DNA of 64,000 nucleotides from Erwinia mallotivora (lineage in GTDB: Bacteria; Pseudomonadota; Gammaproteobacteria; Enterobacterales; Enterobacteriaceae), in assembly GCF_000590885.1 (NCBI RefSeq), contig NZ_JFHN01000043.1, forward strand, positions 28,518 through 92,517. Reading direction: 5' to 3'. The position numbers and the translations under genes are program-made. This document shows positions 12,142-22,789 of this stretch, piece after piece. The notes under the pieces were generated by a model that saw only the letters and a list, made by a program, of their open reading frames with translations, had not been told where the DNA came from and made no database searches. Each line of letters opens with the position of its first letter. The stretch's first letter is position 1.

Positions 12142-12895
12142 AGACTTTCCACAACAGCTGACGGAACAGCGGCATCATCGGATGGAACTGGATAGCGATA
12201 AAGCCTGCCATCGCCACCGCCATCATCAGCGGTGCCAGCCAGCGCAGACGGGCGGCAGGCAGATATGGCGTTGCCCAGTCGGCGGTTTTTTTCGCCCGCA
12301 GCCAGCGCCAGCACAGCCAGCAGCCCAGCCAGACCAGCAGCGCCACCGCCAGCAGCAGCCAGCGAAACATCGCGCTGTTGGTGTCTTTCGGCACGTCAAT
12401 CGCAACTCCGGCCAGAATCCCCGGCAGCAGATAGAGCGGCGGCCAGAGCAGACAGCCAATGATATTCGGGGGAATAAACTTTTTCACCGGCAGTTCCAGC
12501 ATCCCCGCCACCAGCGGGATTAGCGGGCGGGTAGGTCCGACAAAACGCCCGACAATAATGGTGAACATACTGTGCTGATGCAGGGCGTGTTCCGTTTTAT
12601 CCATCAGCGCCTGATGTTTTTTAATAAACGACCAGCGATGCAACGGTCCTTTAAACTGCCAGCCGATAAAGTAAGAAATCCAGTCGCCCAGCAGACAACC
12701 CAGCGTGCCCGCCAGCCAGGCCGGATAAAGCCCGATCTGCCCACTGCCGATCAGCGCGCCAAATGACGCCATCAACACCGTGCCAGGCAACAGCAATCCC
12801 ACCAGCGCCAGCGACTCAAAAAAGGTAATCAACCCGACGGCCAGCAGCGACCAGGCAACGGACTGGGTAATAAGATGTTGCAGCCAGGCTTCCAT
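12128..12895 (-). CDS. yabI: DedA-family inner-membrane protein YabI
   Basis: Member of the DedA (SNARE-associated/VTT) family of polytopic membrane proteins, some of which act in undecaprenyl-phosphate or phospholipid recycling; the exact role of YabI is not established. The 255-residue chain begins [12 protein letters not shown] at 12895; earlier in-frame starts would add residues absent from homologues. Family marks are [28 protein letters not shown], and the [17 protein letters not shown] motif with conserved arginines and prolines. The gene is convergent and overlapping with thiQ, as in E. coli, but the araC-araBAD block that follows it in E. coli is absent. Confidence 0.93.
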   Translation of the reverse strand: MEAWLQHLITQSVAWSLLAVGLITFFESLALVGLLLPGTVLMASFGALIGSGQIGLYPAWLAGTLGCLLGDWISYFIGWQFKGPLHRWSFIKKHQALMDKTEHALHQHSMFTIIVGRFVGPTRPLIPLVAGMLELPVKKFIPPNIIGCLLWPPLYLLPGILAGVAIDVPKDTNSAMFRWLLLAVALLVWLGCWLCWRWLRAKKTADWATPYLPAARLRWLAPLMMAVAMAGFIAIQFHPMMPLFRQLLWKVFIGQ

Positions 12896-13012
12896 ACTTT
12901 CCACACTGTTTTTTTCAGGAAAGCGGATTGTCCAGAGCCTCCCGGAGTCCGTCAAGTGCTGTTTTGTACAGAAGTGTCTTGCGCGCTGATGGCGGCGGTA
13001 TCACAGGAGAAG

Positions 13013-13032
13013 CACTGTATAAATAAACATGC
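13013..13032. promoter_or_regulatory. Probable LexA (SOS) box before polB
   Basis: CTG-TATAAATAAA-CAT at 13015-13030 matches the LexA consensus CTG-N10-CAG with AT-rich core and a single mismatch in the right half. E. coli polB (dinA) is a LexA-regulated gene with a box in the same place, about 40 bases before the start codon, which supports the call. Confidence 0.6.
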
Positions 13033-13068
13033 TATTATCAGAGCTTATCAGCTCAACAGGAACGTAAG

Positions 13069-15429
13069 GTGAACGACGCACGCGCAGGCTTTCTGTTAAC
13101 CCGCCACTGGCGGGATACCCCATCCGGCACCGAAGTGGTGCTGTGGCTGGCGACCGATACCGGTCCACAGCGGGTGGTGCTGCCTGTGCAGGAGTCGGTA
13201 GCGTTCATCCCGCAGGAGGCGTTGCCGCAGGCTGAAGCGCTGTTGAAGCAGGAACGTCACTACCGGCTGGTGCCACTGGAGCTGAAAGATTTTCGCCGAC
13301 GTCCGGTTGCCGCGCTCTATTGCAGGCAGTATCGCCAGTTACTGAAGCTGGAAAAGCTGCTGCGTGAGCAGGGTGTGATGGTGTACGAGGCCGATATCCG
13401 ACCGCCTGACCGCTTTCTGATGGAACGCTACATCACCTCACCGGTGTGGTTCAGCGGCCAGCCTGCCGGTAACAGTCTGCTCAATACCCGTGTTAAGCCG
13501 CATCCTGACTATCGTCCGCCGCTGAAGTGGGTATCGCTGGATATTGAAACCACCCGTCACGGTGAGCTGTACTGCATCGGACTGGAAGGCTGCGGTCAGC
13601 GCGATGTTTATATGCTTGGCCCGGAGAATGGCGATGCCAGCGGGCTGGATTTCAACCTGGAATATGTCGCCAGTCGGCCACTGCTGCTGGAAAAACTGAA
13701 TGCCTGGTTTGCGCAGCACGACCCGGACGTACTGATTGGCTGGAACGTGGTGCAGTTCGATCTGCGGGTGCTGCAAAAACATGCGGACCGCTACGCCATC
13801 CCGCTGCGGTTAGGACGTAATAACGAGGTGCTGGAGTGGCGCGAACACGGCTTCAAGCCCGGCGTATTCTTTGCCCAGGCCACCGGACGGCTGATTATTG
13901 ATGGCATAGAAGCGCTGAAATCCGCCTTCTGGAACTTTGACTCCTTCAGCCTGGAGGCCGTTTCGCGCCAGCTGCTGGGCGAAGGCAAAGCCATCGATAA
14001 TCCGTGGGACAGAATGCAGGAGATAGACCAGCGTTTTGCCGAAGACAAACCCGCGCTGGCGCGCTACAACCTGAAGGACTGCGAGCTGGTCACGCGCATC
14101 TTCCATCACACCGAGCTGATGCCCTTTCTGCTGGAACGGGCAACGGTAACCGGGCTGGCAGCCGACAGGCACGGCGGCTCGGTTGCTGCCTTCAGCCACC
14201 TTTATCTGCCCAGAATGCATCGCGCTGGCTACGTCGCGCCGGGACTGGGGGAAATCGCCCCGGAGGCCAGCCCCGGCGGCTATGTCATGGATTCGCGCCC
14301 TGGCCTGTATGACTCGGTGCTGGTGCTGGACTACAAAAGCCTCTATCCCTCGATTATCCGTACCTTCCTGATCGACCCCGTTGGCCTGATTGAAGGCATC
14401 GCCCATCCTGATGACGCGGATTCGGTCAGCGGCTTTCGCGGCGCACGATTCTCACGCCGCCGACACTGCCTGCCGGAGATCGTCAGCCAAATCTGGCAGG
14501 GACGCGAAGCGGCCAAAAAACAGGGTAACCGGCCGCTCTCCCAGGCACTGAAAATTATCATGAATGCCTTTTATGGCGTGTTGGGCACCAGCGCCTGCCG
14601 CTTTTTCGATCCCCGGCTGGCCTCATCGATCACCCTGCGCGGCCATGAGATTATGCGCCAGACGCGAGAGCTGGTAGAAGCCGAAGGCTACGACGTGATC
14701 TATGGCGACACCGACTCCACCTTTGTCTGGCTGAAAACACCGCATGATGAGCCGACCGCTGCCGCCATTGGCCGCACTCTGGTCGCAAAGGTTAACCAGT
14801 GGTGGCGCGAACATCTTCAGCAGCAATACGGCCTTGAAAGCGCGCTGGAGCTGGAATATGAGACCCATTTTTGCCGTTTCCTGATGCCGACAATACGCGG
14901 TGCCGAGCAGGGCAGTAAAAAGCGCTACGCCGGACTGATCCGTGAAGGAAACAGTGAGCGCATGGTATTTAAAGGCCTGGAAACCGTGCGTACCGACTGG
15001 ACGCCGCTGGCGCAAAACTTTCAGCAGACGCTCTACCTGAAGATCTTCAAAAATCAGCCTTATCAGGAGTATATCCGCGAGACGGTGCGTCAGTTGCTGG
15101 ACGGCGAACTCGACAGCCAGCTGACCTACAGCAAAAGGCTGCGTCGCCCACTGGACGATTACCAACGCAACGTGCCACCGCATGTCAGAGCCGCGCGCAT
15201 TGCCGATGAGCAAAACCACAAGCTGGGCCGCCCGTTGCTGTATCAGAACGGCGGGAAGATTCGCTACGTGATCGCCACCAGCGGGCCGGAACCACTGGAA
15301 GCACGGATTACGCCGCTGGACTACGATCACTACCTGACAAAGCAGTTACAGCCGGTAGCGGAAGGGATACTTCCTTTTCTGGAAGATGACTTTGCAGCAC
15401 TGGTGACCGGACAGTTGGGGCTTTTTTGA
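13069..15429 (+). CDS. polB: DNA polymerase II
   Basis: SOS-induced family-B polymerase with 3'-5' proofreading, used for replication restart and translesion synthesis. The 786-residue chain (E. coli 783) has the exonuclease motif DIETTRHGE near residue 160, the polymerase motif DYKSLYPS, the motif B region [12 protein letters not shown], and the catalytic YGDTDS. The C-terminus GQLGLF is the beta-clamp-binding tail. The start is a GTG at 13069 preceded by CAGGAACGTAAG; no in-frame ATG gives the right length. A LexA-like box lies upstream. Confidence 0.96.
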   Translation: MNDARAGFLLTRHWRDTPSGTEVVLWLATDTGPQRVVLPVQESVAFIPQEALPQAEALLKQERHYRLVPLELKDFRRRPVAALYCRQYRQLLKLEKLLREQGVMVYEADIRPPDRFLMERYITSPVWFSGQPAGNSLLNTRVKPHPDYRPPLKWVSLDIETTRHGELYCIGLEGCGQRDVYMLGPENGDASGLDFNLEYVASRPLLLEKLNAWFAQHDPDVLIGWNVVQFDLRVLQKHADRYAIPLRLGRNNEVLEWREHGFKPGVFFAQATGRLIIDGIEALKSAFWNFDSFSLEAVSRQLLGEGKAIDNPWDRMQEIDQRFAEDKPALARYNLKDCELVTRIFHHTELMPFLLERATVTGLAADRHGGSVAAFSHLYLPRMHRAGYVAPGLGEIAPEASPGGYVMDSRPGLYDSVLVLDYKSLYPSIIRTFLIDPVGLIEGIAHPDDADSVSGFRGARFSRRRHCLPEIVSQIWQGREAAKKQGNRPLSQALKIIMNAFYGVLGTSACRFFDPRLASSITLRGHEIMRQTRELVEAEGYDVIYGDTDSTFVWLKTPHDEPTAAAIGRTLVAKVNQWWREHLQQQYGLESALELEYETHFCRFLMPTIRGAEQGSKKRYAGLIREGNSERMVFKGLETVRTDWTPLAQNFQQTLYLKIFKNQPYQEYIRETVRQLLDGELDSQLTYSKRLRRPLDDYQRNVPPHVRAARIADEQNHKLGRPLLYQNGGKIRYVIATSGPEPLEARITPLDYDHYLTKQLQPVAEGILPFLEDDFAALVTGQLGLF

Positions 15430-15529
15430 CAGGTGACGAATCTCTTTCCTTCCAGTACCATAGCGCCCTTTCTGATTTTCTGAATTGTTTTGCCTGTACC
15501 CACCACAAAGAGAACCGAGCCAAATATCT

Positions 15530-18436
15530 ATGCCTTTTACCCTTGGTCAACGCTGGATCAGCGATACGGAAAGCGAACTGGGACTGGGAACCGTGGTCGC
15601 CATCGACACACGCATGGTCACCCTGCTTTTTCCTGCTACCGGTGAAAACCGACTCTATGCAAAAAATGACTCTCCTATCACCCGCGTGATGTTCAATCCG
15701 GGGGATACCATCACCAGTCATGAAGGCTGGCAGATGGAGGTCAGCGATGTTAACAGCGACAACGGGCTGATGACCTACACCGGCACCCGACTGGATACCG
15801 GCGAAACTGACGTGGTGCTGCGTGAGGTGATGCTCGACAGCAAGCTGGTATTCAGTAAGCCGCAGGACCGTCTGTTCGCCGGCCAGCTGGATCGCATGGA
15901 TCGCTTCGCCCTGCGCTTCCGCGCCCGCAAATACCAGAGCGAACAGTATCATCTGGCAACCAGCGGCCTGCGTGGGATGCGCACCAGTCTGATCCCGCAC
16001 CAGCTACACATCGCCCACGACGTCGGTCGCCGTCATGCGCCGCGCGTCCTGCTGGCGGATGAAGTTGGCCTGGGGAAAACCATTGAAGCCGGGATGATCA
16101 TTCATCAGCAGTTGCTGGCGGGACGTGCAGAGCGGGTGCTGATAATTGTGCCGGAAACCCTGCAACACCAGTGGCTGGTGGAGATGCTGCGCCGCTTTAA
16201 TCTGCATTTCGCGCTGTTTGATGATGACCGCTATGCCCAGGCCCAGCTGGACAGTGACAACGCCTTCGAAACAGAACAGCTGGTTATCTGCTCGCTCGAC
16301 TTTGTGCGCCGTAACAAGCAGCGGCTGGAAAAACTGGCTGATGCCGCCTGGGACCTGATGATCGTTGACGAAGCGCATCACCTTGCATGGCAGGAAGGTC
16401 AGCCGGGTCGTGAATATCAGGTAATTGAACAGCTGGCAGAGCAGATCCCCGGCGTACTGCTGTTAACCGCCACGCCTGAACAGCTGGGTATGGAGAGCCA
16501 TTTTGCCCGTCTGCGCCTGCTCGATCCCAGTCGTTTCCATGATTTTGCTGCCTTTGTTGAAGAACAACAGCATTTCCGTCCGATTGCCGATGCGGTTGCC
16601 ACGCTGCTGGCTGACCAGGCCATCACGCAGCAGGAGATGAACATGCTTAACGACCTGGTCGGAGAGCAGGACATCGAACCGCTGTTGCAAACGGCGAATG
16701 GCGAGGGCGACAACAAGCTGGCGGCGCGTCAGGAACTGATCGCAATGCTGATGGATCGCCACGGCACCAGCCGCGTGCTGTTCCGCAATACCCGTAACGG
16801 CGTGAAAGGTTTTCCACGGCGTGAACTGCATCAGATCCGTCTGCCGCTGCCGACGCAGTACCAGACCGCAATCAAAGTCTCCGGCATTATGGCCGCGCGT
16901 AAGAGCGCCGATGAACGTGCGCGGGACATGCTCTATCCGGAGCAGATTTATCAGGAGTTTGAAGGCGACAGCGGCACCTGGTGGAACTTCGATCCGCGCG
17001 TCGAATGGCTGATGGGCTTTCTCACCAGCCACCGGGCCGACAAGATCCTGGTGATCTGCGCCAAAGCCGCGACCGCGCTGCAACTCGAACAGGTGCTGCG
17101 TGAACGTGAAGGTATCCACGCCGCCGTGTTCCATGAGGGTCTGTCAATTATCGAACGCGACCGTGCCGCCGCCTGGTTTGCTTCAGAGGAAAACGGCGCA
17201 CAGGTGCTGCTCTGTTCAGAGATCGGTTCCGAAGGCCGCAACTTCCAGTTTGCCAGCCAGATGGTGATGTTCGATCTGCCCGCCAATCCGGATCTGCTGG
17301 AACAACGTATTGGCCGTCTGGATCGCATCGGCCAGGCGCACGATATTCAAATCCATGTGCCGTATCTGGAAAAAACCGCCCAGGCCGTACTACTGCGCTG
17401 GTATCACGAAGGCCTGGATGCCTTTGAACACACCTGCCCTACCGGCCGCACAGTGTATGACAAAGTCAGTGCGCAACTGACCGGCTATCTGGCCGCACCG
17501 GAGAGTACGGATGGACTGGATCACTTTATCAGCGAGTGTCGTCAACAGCATGACGACCTGAAAAATCAGCTGGAACAGGGGCGGGACCGTCTGCTGGAAC
17601 TGAACTCCAACGGTGGCGAAAAAGCGCAGGCGCTGGCAGAGCAGATAGCGGAACAGGACAACCATATTGAGCTGGTTAACTTTGCGCTGAACCTGTTCGA
17701 TATCGTCGGCATTAATCAGGAAGATCGCAGTGATAACCTGATTGTCCTGACGCCTGGCGATCATATGCTGGTGCCGGACTTTCCCGGCCTGCCGGAAGAT
17801 GGCTGCACCATCACCTTTGATCGCGGCCAGGCGCTCTCGCGGGAAGATGCGCAGTATATTACCTGGGAGCATCCGATCATCCGTAACGGGCTGGATCTGA
17901 TCCTCTCCGGCGATACCGGCAGCTGTGCGCTCTCCCTGCTGAAGAACAAAGCGCTGCCGGTCGGCACCCTGCTGCTGGAGCTGATCTGGGTGGTGGAGGC
18001 GCAGGCCCCCAGACATCTGCAACTGACCCGCTTCCTGCCGCCGACGCCGGTACGGATGCTGGTTGACAGAAAAGGCACCAATCTGGCCGAAAAAGTGGAA
18101 TTCGAAAGCTTCAACCGCCAGCTGAATGCCGTTAATCGCCACACCGGCAGCAAACTGGTGAACGCGGTTCAGCAGGATGTGCACGCGATCCTGCAACTGT
18201 CAGAAGAACAGGCCGCCGCCGAAGCCCGTAAGGTGATCGACCGCGCCCGTCAGCAGGCTGACGAGAAACTGAGTGCAGAACTGTCACGTCTGGACGCATT
18301 ACGCGCCGTCAATCCCAACATCCGTCAGGATGAAATCGACGCGCTGGAAAACAATCGTGAGCAGGTCCTGCTGGCGCTGAACGAGGCAGGCTGGCGACTG
18401 GATGCCCTGCGCCTGATTGTCGTCACCCATCAGTAA
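15530..18436 (+). CDS. rapA: RNA polymerase-associated SWI2/SNF2 ATPase RapA
   Basis: Swi2/Snf2-type translocase that binds core RNA polymerase and promotes its recycling after termination. The start at 15530 (MPFTLGQRW) yields 968 residues, exactly the E. coli length; the in-frame codon 45 bases earlier adds residues not found in homologues. Domains: N-terminal Tudor-like region (1-107), then helicase motifs I ([13 protein letters not shown]), II (DEAH in VDEAHH), III (LLTATP) and VI ([11 protein letters not shown]), and a long C-terminal RapA-specific region. It follows polB closely. Confidence 0.96.
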   Translation: MPFTLGQRWISDTESELGLGTVVAIDTRMVTLLFPATGENRLYAKNDSPITRVMFNPGDTITSHEGWQMEVSDVNSDNGLMTYTGTRLDTGETDVVLREVMLDSKLVFSKPQDRLFAGQLDRMDRFALRFRARKYQSEQYHLATSGLRGMRTSLIPHQLHIAHDVGRRHAPRVLLADEVGLGKTIEAGMIIHQQLLAGRAERVLIIVPETLQHQWLVEMLRRFNLHFALFDDDRYAQAQLDSDNAFETEQLVICSLDFVRRNKQRLEKLADAAWDLMIVDEAHHLAWQEGQPGREYQVIEQLAEQIPGVLLLTATPEQLGMESHFARLRLLDPSRFHDFAAFVEEQQHFRPIADAVATLLADQAITQQEMNMLNDLVGEQDIEPLLQTANGEGDNKLAARQELIAMLMDRHGTSRVLFRNTRNGVKGFPRRELHQIRLPLPTQYQTAIKVSGIMAARKSADERARDMLYPEQIYQEFEGDSGTWWNFDPRVEWLMGFLTSHRADKILVICAKAATALQLEQVLREREGIHAAVFHEGLSIIERDRAAAWFASEENGAQVLLCSEIGSEGRNFQFASQMVMFDLPANPDLLEQRIGRLDRIGQAHDIQIHVPYLEKTAQAVLLRWYHEGLDAFEHTCPTGRTVYDKVSAQLTGYLAAPESTDGLDHFISECRQQHDDLKNQLEQGRDRLLELNSNGGEKAQALAEQIAEQDNHIELVNFALNLFDIVGINQEDRSDNLIVLTPGDHMLVPDFPGLPEDGCTITFDRGQALSREDAQYITWEHPIIRNGLDLILSGDTGSCALSLLKNKALPVGTLLLELIWVVEAQAPRHLQLTRFLPPTPVRMLVDRKGTNLAEKVEFESFNRQLNAVNRHTGSKLVNAVQQDVHAILQLSEEQAAAEARKVIDRARQQADEKLSAELSRLDALRAVNPNIRQDEIDALENNREQVLLALNEAGWRLDALRLIVVTHQ

Positions 18437-18440
18437 TATC

Positions 18441-18465
18441 CACGGGGCGGTGAATCCGCCCCTAC
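18441..18465. repeat. Short GC-rich hairpin between rapA and rluA
   Basis: GGGGCGG (18444-18450) and CCGCCCC (18456-18462) form a perfect stem with loop TGAAT, with no T tract behind it. Hairpins of this form recur as small dispersed repeats in related genomes, so this may be one copy. Only one copy was noticed in this window. Confidence 0.4.
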
Positions 18466-18475
18466 AGGCAGAAAG

Positions 18476-19129
18476 ATGGAACCCTATAACCCACCGCAGG
18501 AACCCTGGCTACATATTCTGTATCAGGACCAGCATATTATCGTGGTCAATAAGCCCAGTGGACTACTCTCGGTTCCTGGCAGGCTGGCAGAACACAGCGA
18601 CAGCGTGATGAGCCGCATCCAGCGCGATTTTCCCGCCGCGGAATCCGTTCACCGGCTGGATATGGCCACCAGCGGGGTGATCGTGGTGGCGCTGACCAAA
18701 AGCGCAGAGCGTGAACTTAAACGGCAGTTTCGCGAACGGGAACCGCAGAAGACCTACGTGGCAAGAGTTTGGGGACATCCGGCACAGGAAAAGGGGCTTA
18801 TCGATCTGCCGCTGATTTGCGACTGGCCGAACCGGCCAAAACAGAAGGTCTGTTTTGAAACCGGTAAAGCCGCGCAAACCGAGTATCAGGTGCTGGAGTA
18901 CGCCGCCGATAACAGCGCACGGCTACAGCTGAAGCCCCTTACCGGCCGCTCTCATCAGCTCAGGGTTCATCTGCTGGCGCTGGGGCATCCTATTCTTGGC
19001 GATAACTTCTATGCCCATGAACAGGCCAGAATGATGGCTTCCCGCCTGCAACTCCATGCCGAGGTGCTGACCATCACCCATCCCAGCTTTCAGTCCGCAA
19101 TGACCTTTCGTCAGCCCGCAGACTTTTAA
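18476..19129 (+). CDS. rluA: Dual-specificity pseudouridine synthase RluA
   Basis: Isomerises uridine to pseudouridine at 23S rRNA position 746 and at position 32 of several tRNAs. The 217-residue chain (E. coli 219) has the catalytic HRLDMATSG motif with Asp62, the KTYVARVWG strand, and the C-terminal LTGRSHQLRVHL motif of the RluA family. It follows rapA by 39 bases, as in E. coli. In E. coli djlA comes next; here a four-gene cassette on the other strand intervenes. Confidence 0.95.
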   Translation: MEPYNPPQEPWLHILYQDQHIIVVNKPSGLLSVPGRLAEHSDSVMSRIQRDFPAAESVHRLDMATSGVIVVALTKSAERELKRQFREREPQKTYVARVWGHPAQEKGLIDLPLICDWPNRPKQKVCFETGKAAQTEYQVLEYAADNSARLQLKPLTGRSHQLRVHLLALGHPILGDNFYAHEQARMMASRLQLHAEVLTITHPSFQSAMTFRQPADF

Positions 19130-19162
19130 GCGCGGGCGACAGCCATCATCGGCCATCGGGGC

Positions 19163-20119
19163 TTATCCAATACAGTGCGACAGCGTGGTGGTCGGCAGAC
19201 CGTGCTGCCGGGCAATCGCGGCCATCAGCGCCACCTGTGGCTTACCGTGATCCGGATGCAGTTGCTCATAGCGGCACTCCCTGCCGGACAGCTCATATTT
19301 GCGATTGCCAAAGTTATGGTAAGGCAGCAGATCAATCATGCGGAAACTGCTGTGTCCCTGCACTATCCCGGCAATCATCGCCATCATCTTCTGTGCCTCT
19401 TCTTCACTGTCGTTCACCTCGGGGATGACCGGAATACGGATATGCAGCGGAATATCCTGCGAAAGCAGCTTCTTCAGATTACTCAGAATGCGGTGATTAC
19501 TGACGCCGGTGTAGCGTTGATGCCGTGTTTCATCCGCCAGCTTGATATCAAACAGCACCAGCTGGCTCAGCTCACAGGCCTGCCATAACGCAGGCCAGGA
19601 GGCAAAACCGGAGGTTTCCACCGCAGTATGGATGCCTTCCTGCCTGGCGCGTAGCAACAGCGCGCGAGAAAACTCCGGCTGCAACGCCATCTCACCGCCG
19701 CTGAGGGTCATCCCGCCGCCAGAGGTGCGGTAGTAAAGCTCGTCAGCCAGCACCGTGCGCATCACGTCATCAACGCTGAGCTGACGCCCCACATGGCGGA
19801 TCGCCGCCGCCGGGCAGGCATCTTCCGCCGGCCAGGCGACCCGTCCGACGTGCCCGGCCTTATCGGCAGGTCCCCGGCCGGGACACGCCTGCCAGCAGGA
19901 CGCTTTTGCACAGCGGGCACGGTCAAAAAACAGTTCCGGGGCCGATGCCAGACTTTCCGGATTGGCACACCAGGCGCACTTCATCTGGCATCCTTTCAGA
20001 AACACCACGGTGCGCACGCCGGGACCGTCATGCAGCGAGAAACGTTGCAGGTTAAACACCGTGCCCGTCGGGGTGGTAGACTCAGAACCGCTCAAGCTGG
20101 GTGCGGCTGATAATTTCAT
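19163..20119 (-). CDS. Radical-SAM glycyl radical enzyme activase (CutD-like)
   Basis: Predicted activase that abstracts hydrogen from the radical glycine of the enzyme encoded just upstream. The radical-SAM CxxxCxxC motif is C44/C48/C51 in KGCQMKCAWC, preceded by FNLQRFSLHDGPGVRT typical of glycyl radical activases, and followed by the SAM-binding TLSGGE. Between these lies an auxiliary iron-sulfur insert with only four cysteines (70, 75, 79, 102), fewer than the two ferredoxin-type clusters usual in CutD/PflA-II-type activases. ATG 20119, behind GAGGTTCAGG, is preferred over a TTG at 20146. It overlaps the upstream gene by 38 bases. Pairing with a choline-lyase-like enzyme suggests CutD, but activases are assigned mainly by their neighbour. 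Confidence 0.85.
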   Translation of the reverse strand: MKLSAAPSLSGSESTTPTGTVFNLQRFSLHDGPGVRTVVFLKGCQMKCAWCANPESLASAPELFFDRARCAKASCWQACPGRGPADKAGHVGRVAWPAEDACPAAAIRHVGRQLSVDDVMRTVLADELYYRTSGGGMTLSGGEMALQPEFSRALLLRARQEGIHTAVETSGFASWPALWQACELSQLVLFDIKLADETRHQRYTGVSNHRILSNLKKLLSQDIPLHIRIPVIPEVNDSEEEAQKMMAMIAGIVQGHSSFRMIDLLPYHNFGNRKYELSGRECRYEQLHPDHGKPQVALMAAIARQHGLPTTTLSHCIG

Positions 20120-22463
20120 CCTGAACCTCACGACTGAGTTCGACAAAAAAGGCGCTGTACCCGGCCACCCTGATCATCAGATTACGGTACTGCTGCGGAT
20201 CCTGCTGAGCCTTACGCAGCGTTTCATCATCAACGTAGCTGAACTGCATCTGTGCGTTGCCCAACATGCTGGCACTGCGCAGCAGGGTGATCAGCCCCTG
20301 TTCGCCTTCCGGCGTGTCGAGAATGCCATGCAATAACTTGAAGTTATGCACCATGCCAATTTCCATCTCTTCAACGTTGATGCGACCAACAGAGTTGATA
20401 ATGGCGGTGGGTCCGGCAAAGTCAGTCTGTTGCGATGGGCTGATGCCGTCCGCCAGCGGCATTCCGGCAAGACGCCCACTGGGTAGCGCACCGGTCACCA
20501 ATCCGAACGGGGTATTGTTGGAAATCGACAGGGTGCCGTGGGTAAAGGGACCATACAGCATCTGGTACTGACGATGCTCATTTTCGGTGAAACGGATCAG
20601 ATCGCGTGCGATGACGTCAACTTCCTCAACATCGTTGCCAAATTTCACCACGTTCAGACAGGCCAGGTGCAGTTGCTGATGACCGTCAAAATTATCCCGC
20701 AATGCCTGAGCCATCTGCTCCAGCGTAACCTGCTGCCGTCGCCAGACCAGCTCATGCATCACCATCATTGAGTTGGCATAATCCGCCATACCGGTCCAGA
20801 TCAGTCCCGGACCGTTGTTAATCATCGCGCCGCCCTGCATCACCTCTTTACCCTGCGCCATACACCCTTCCAGCAGGCAGGAGATAAAAGGTTTTGGTGC
20901 CAGGCTTTTATGTAGTTTCTGCACCAGCAGCGTGGCTCTGGCCGCCTGCTGAACGATATGGCTGAGCTGCTGCTTGACCGCAGACTCGAAGGCTTCATAG
21001 CTGGTCAGCTGGTGCAGTTCACCGGTTTGCGGGCCAGCCTGCGAACCGGTGACGGTTTTGCCATTGTTCAGCGCCAGTTCGATGGCACAGGTGAAGGTGG
21101 TGTAGCCCACGGAGGTCCATTGATAGATACGGCCTGCACGCTGAGGCTCGACACAGCCCATCAGGCAGTAGTCGCGGGCATCGTCATAATCAAACCCTTT
21201 ACGCAGCATCATTTTGATATGGGCATCATCAAAATGGCAGGCGGGGAAACCAATCCCGGCGCGAACCACCTCGACAATTTTGCGCATAAACGGCTGTGGC
21301 GACTGGTTGTGAATACGCACGGCAAGGCTCGGCTGATAAATTTTCAGCTTACGCGAGCAGTCCATAATCAGCAGGGAGAGTGGATTGGTTGCGTCTCCGC
21401 CTTCACGTTTTTGTCCCCCCACCACCAGGTTAACGAAAGGCTGATAACCGGCGAAGTACATTGCGGAGGCGGCGCTGCAAATCCACATGCATTCCGACAT
21501 CTTGATCATCCAGCAGCACAGCAGCTCTTCCGCCTGTTCCAGCGTCAGTACGCCTGAAGCCAGATCGGCCTCCAGCAGCGGCCAGAGATATTGATCAACG
21601 CGCCCCAGCGAAATGCCGGTCTGATTCTCTTCCAGAATAAACAGCGACTGCGCAAACCAGATAGCCTGTAAAGCCTCGTGAAAGCTTTGCGGTGGCTGCT
21701 CGGGAACGCGGCGGCAAATGACCGCCAGATTTTCCAGCTCGGCCTTACGCTGTGCAGAGGTTTCCTGCTGCGCCAGCTGGTCGGCATAGTCGGCATAGCG
21801 ATGGGCATAATCCGTCACGCCCTGACAGGTTTCGATAATGGCCTGATAAAAGTACTGTTTTTCCTGATCTTCCGCACAGGTTGCAGAGAGCTGGCACAGC
21901 GCCTCTTCTGCCTCTTTACGCACGCCTCCCAGCCCTTTTTGCAACAAAATGATGTCGTAACCGGGACAGGTATCGCCGCCGCCATTCTGGGTTTTAATGC
22001 TCAGATCACAGATGCCATCGTGGGTGCTCCATTCCCACAGCCCGGCATGGCGCAGCTGTGTTTCCGCCATTTCATCCAGAGAACGCCCCTGCCAGAAGGG
22101 AAAGATCTCTTCACGCAGTTCGCGCTTGACCTCTTCGCTGATCTGATAAGGGTCCTGAGTACGCGTTGACATGGTTTCCAGCTCATCAGCCACCCAGCGC
22201 CAGGCAATTTCAGGCGAGATTTCTCCGCCACGCGCCGCCCCGGCTGGATGGCTGATGATCAGCTCCTGCTCACCAATGACCAGCGGGGCAATCTGACAGG
22301 CACGGCGAAACGCCATCGCGCGCAATAACAAAACCGGCATTCCAGGGTAACGACGATAAATTTCGGTTACCGCTCTGGCACGGGAGGCTGAAATAAAAGG
22401 CTTAGCCTGTAAATAACGCTCACGCAGGGCGGAAATTCTTGGAAGAAGCGTCTCATTTGTCAT
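20082..22463 (-). CDS. Glycyl radical enzyme, probable choline trimethylamine-lyase (CutC-like)
   Basis: Anaerobic radical enzyme of the pyruvate formate-lyase/diol dehydratase superfamily, 793 residues. The radical glycine is G768 in RVAGYSAFF and the catalytic cysteine is C437 in MGCVEPQ. As I recall the CutC active site (D216, T334, F395, C489, E491, T502, Y506 in the Desulfovibrio enzyme), a constant offset of 52 finds D164, T282, F343, C437, E439, T450 and Y454 here. Only the Y208 equivalent fails (I156), possibly from a local shift. Diol dehydratases have His where D164 lies. Expected reaction: choline to trimethylamine plus acetaldehyde. It lacks the N-terminal extension of long CutC forms and has no microcompartment genes beside it. 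It overlaps the upstream SMR gene by four bases (ATGA). Another quaternary amine or an unknown substrate remains possible. Confidence 0.8.
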   Translation of the reverse strand: MTNETLLPRISALRERYLQAKPFISASRARAVTEIYRRYPGMPVLLLRAMAFRRACQIAPLVIGEQELIISHPAGAARGGEISPEIAWRWVADELETMSTRTQDPYQISEEVKRELREEIFPFWQGRSLDEMAETQLRHAGLWEWSTHDGICDLSIKTQNGGGDTCPGYDIILLQKGLGGVRKEAEEALCQLSATCAEDQEKQYFYQAIIETCQGVTDYAHRYADYADQLAQQETSAQRKAELENLAVICRRVPEQPPQSFHEALQAIWFAQSLFILEENQTGISLGRVDQYLWPLLEADLASGVLTLEQAEELLCCWMIKMSECMWICSAASAMYFAGYQPFVNLVVGGQKREGGDATNPLSLLIMDCSRKLKIYQPSLAVRIHNQSPQPFMRKIVEVVRAGIGFPACHFDDAHIKMMLRKGFDYDDARDYCLMGCVEPQRAGRIYQWTSVGYTTFTCAIELALNNGKTVTGSQAGPQTGELHQLTSYEAFESAVKQQLSHIVQQAARATLLVQKLHKSLAPKPFISCLLEGCMAQGKEVMQGGAMINNGPGLIWTGMADYANSMMVMHELVWRRQQVTLEQMAQALRDNFDGHQQLHLACLNVVKFGNDVEEVDVIARDLIRFTENEHRQYQMLYGPFTHGTLSISNNTPFGLVTGALPSGRLAGMPLADGISPSQQTDFAGPTAIINSVGRINVEEMEIGMVHNFKLLHGILDTPEGEQGLITLLRSASMLGNAQMQFSYVDDETLRKAQQDPQQYRNLMIRVAGYSAFFVELSREVQDEIISRTQLERF

Positions 22464-22789
22464 TTAAATACTCCCATCGTAATACAACCAGTGACAATTA
22501 AAAGGATGCCTGTGAGGGTGTACTTCCCTGTTTTCTGCCGAAAAAAAATCATCCCTGCGATATTAACCATCGCAATGCCCAGACCGGACCATAAGGCGTA
22601 AGTCAGCCCCACCGAAAGAGCAGTCATCGCTCTGGAAAGTGAAAAGAAACAGAGAAAATAAATCGTCAGGACGGCAAGGGTTATTCCTGCCCGACGAAAA
22701 TCATTGGTTTTAGGTAAAAGGCTGGTAGCAATAACTTCGGTAATTATTGCCACCGATAACCAGGCAAAACCAGATAAGGCAACAGGCAT
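22460..22789 (-). CDS. Small multidrug resistance (SMR) family transporter, second of a pair
   Basis: A 109-residue, four-helix inner-membrane protein of the EmrE family. The essential membrane glutamate is E18 in AIITEVIATSLL, and the helix-3 motif is YALWSGLG. It starts on the last base of the preceding SMR gene (TAATG) and its stop overlaps the glycyl radical enzyme start (ATGA), so all are coupled. Paired SMR subunits often form heterodimers. Position before a CutC-like enzyme suggests transport of a quaternary or tertiary amine such as choline or trimethylamine; this is inference from context. Confidence 0.85.
   Translation of the reverse strand: MPVALSGFAWLSVAIITEVIATSLLPKTNDFRRAGITLAVLTIYFLCFFSLSRAMTALSVGLTYALWSGLGIAMVNIAGMIFFRQKTGKYTLTGILLIVTGCITMGVFK

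Noticed and set aside
14623..15330. 235-codon frame antisense to polB
   Set aside because: Complement of conserved polymerase and C-terminal regions; no independent support.
17390..18196. 268-codon frame antisense to rapA
   Set aside because: Codon-bias shadow within a conserved gene.
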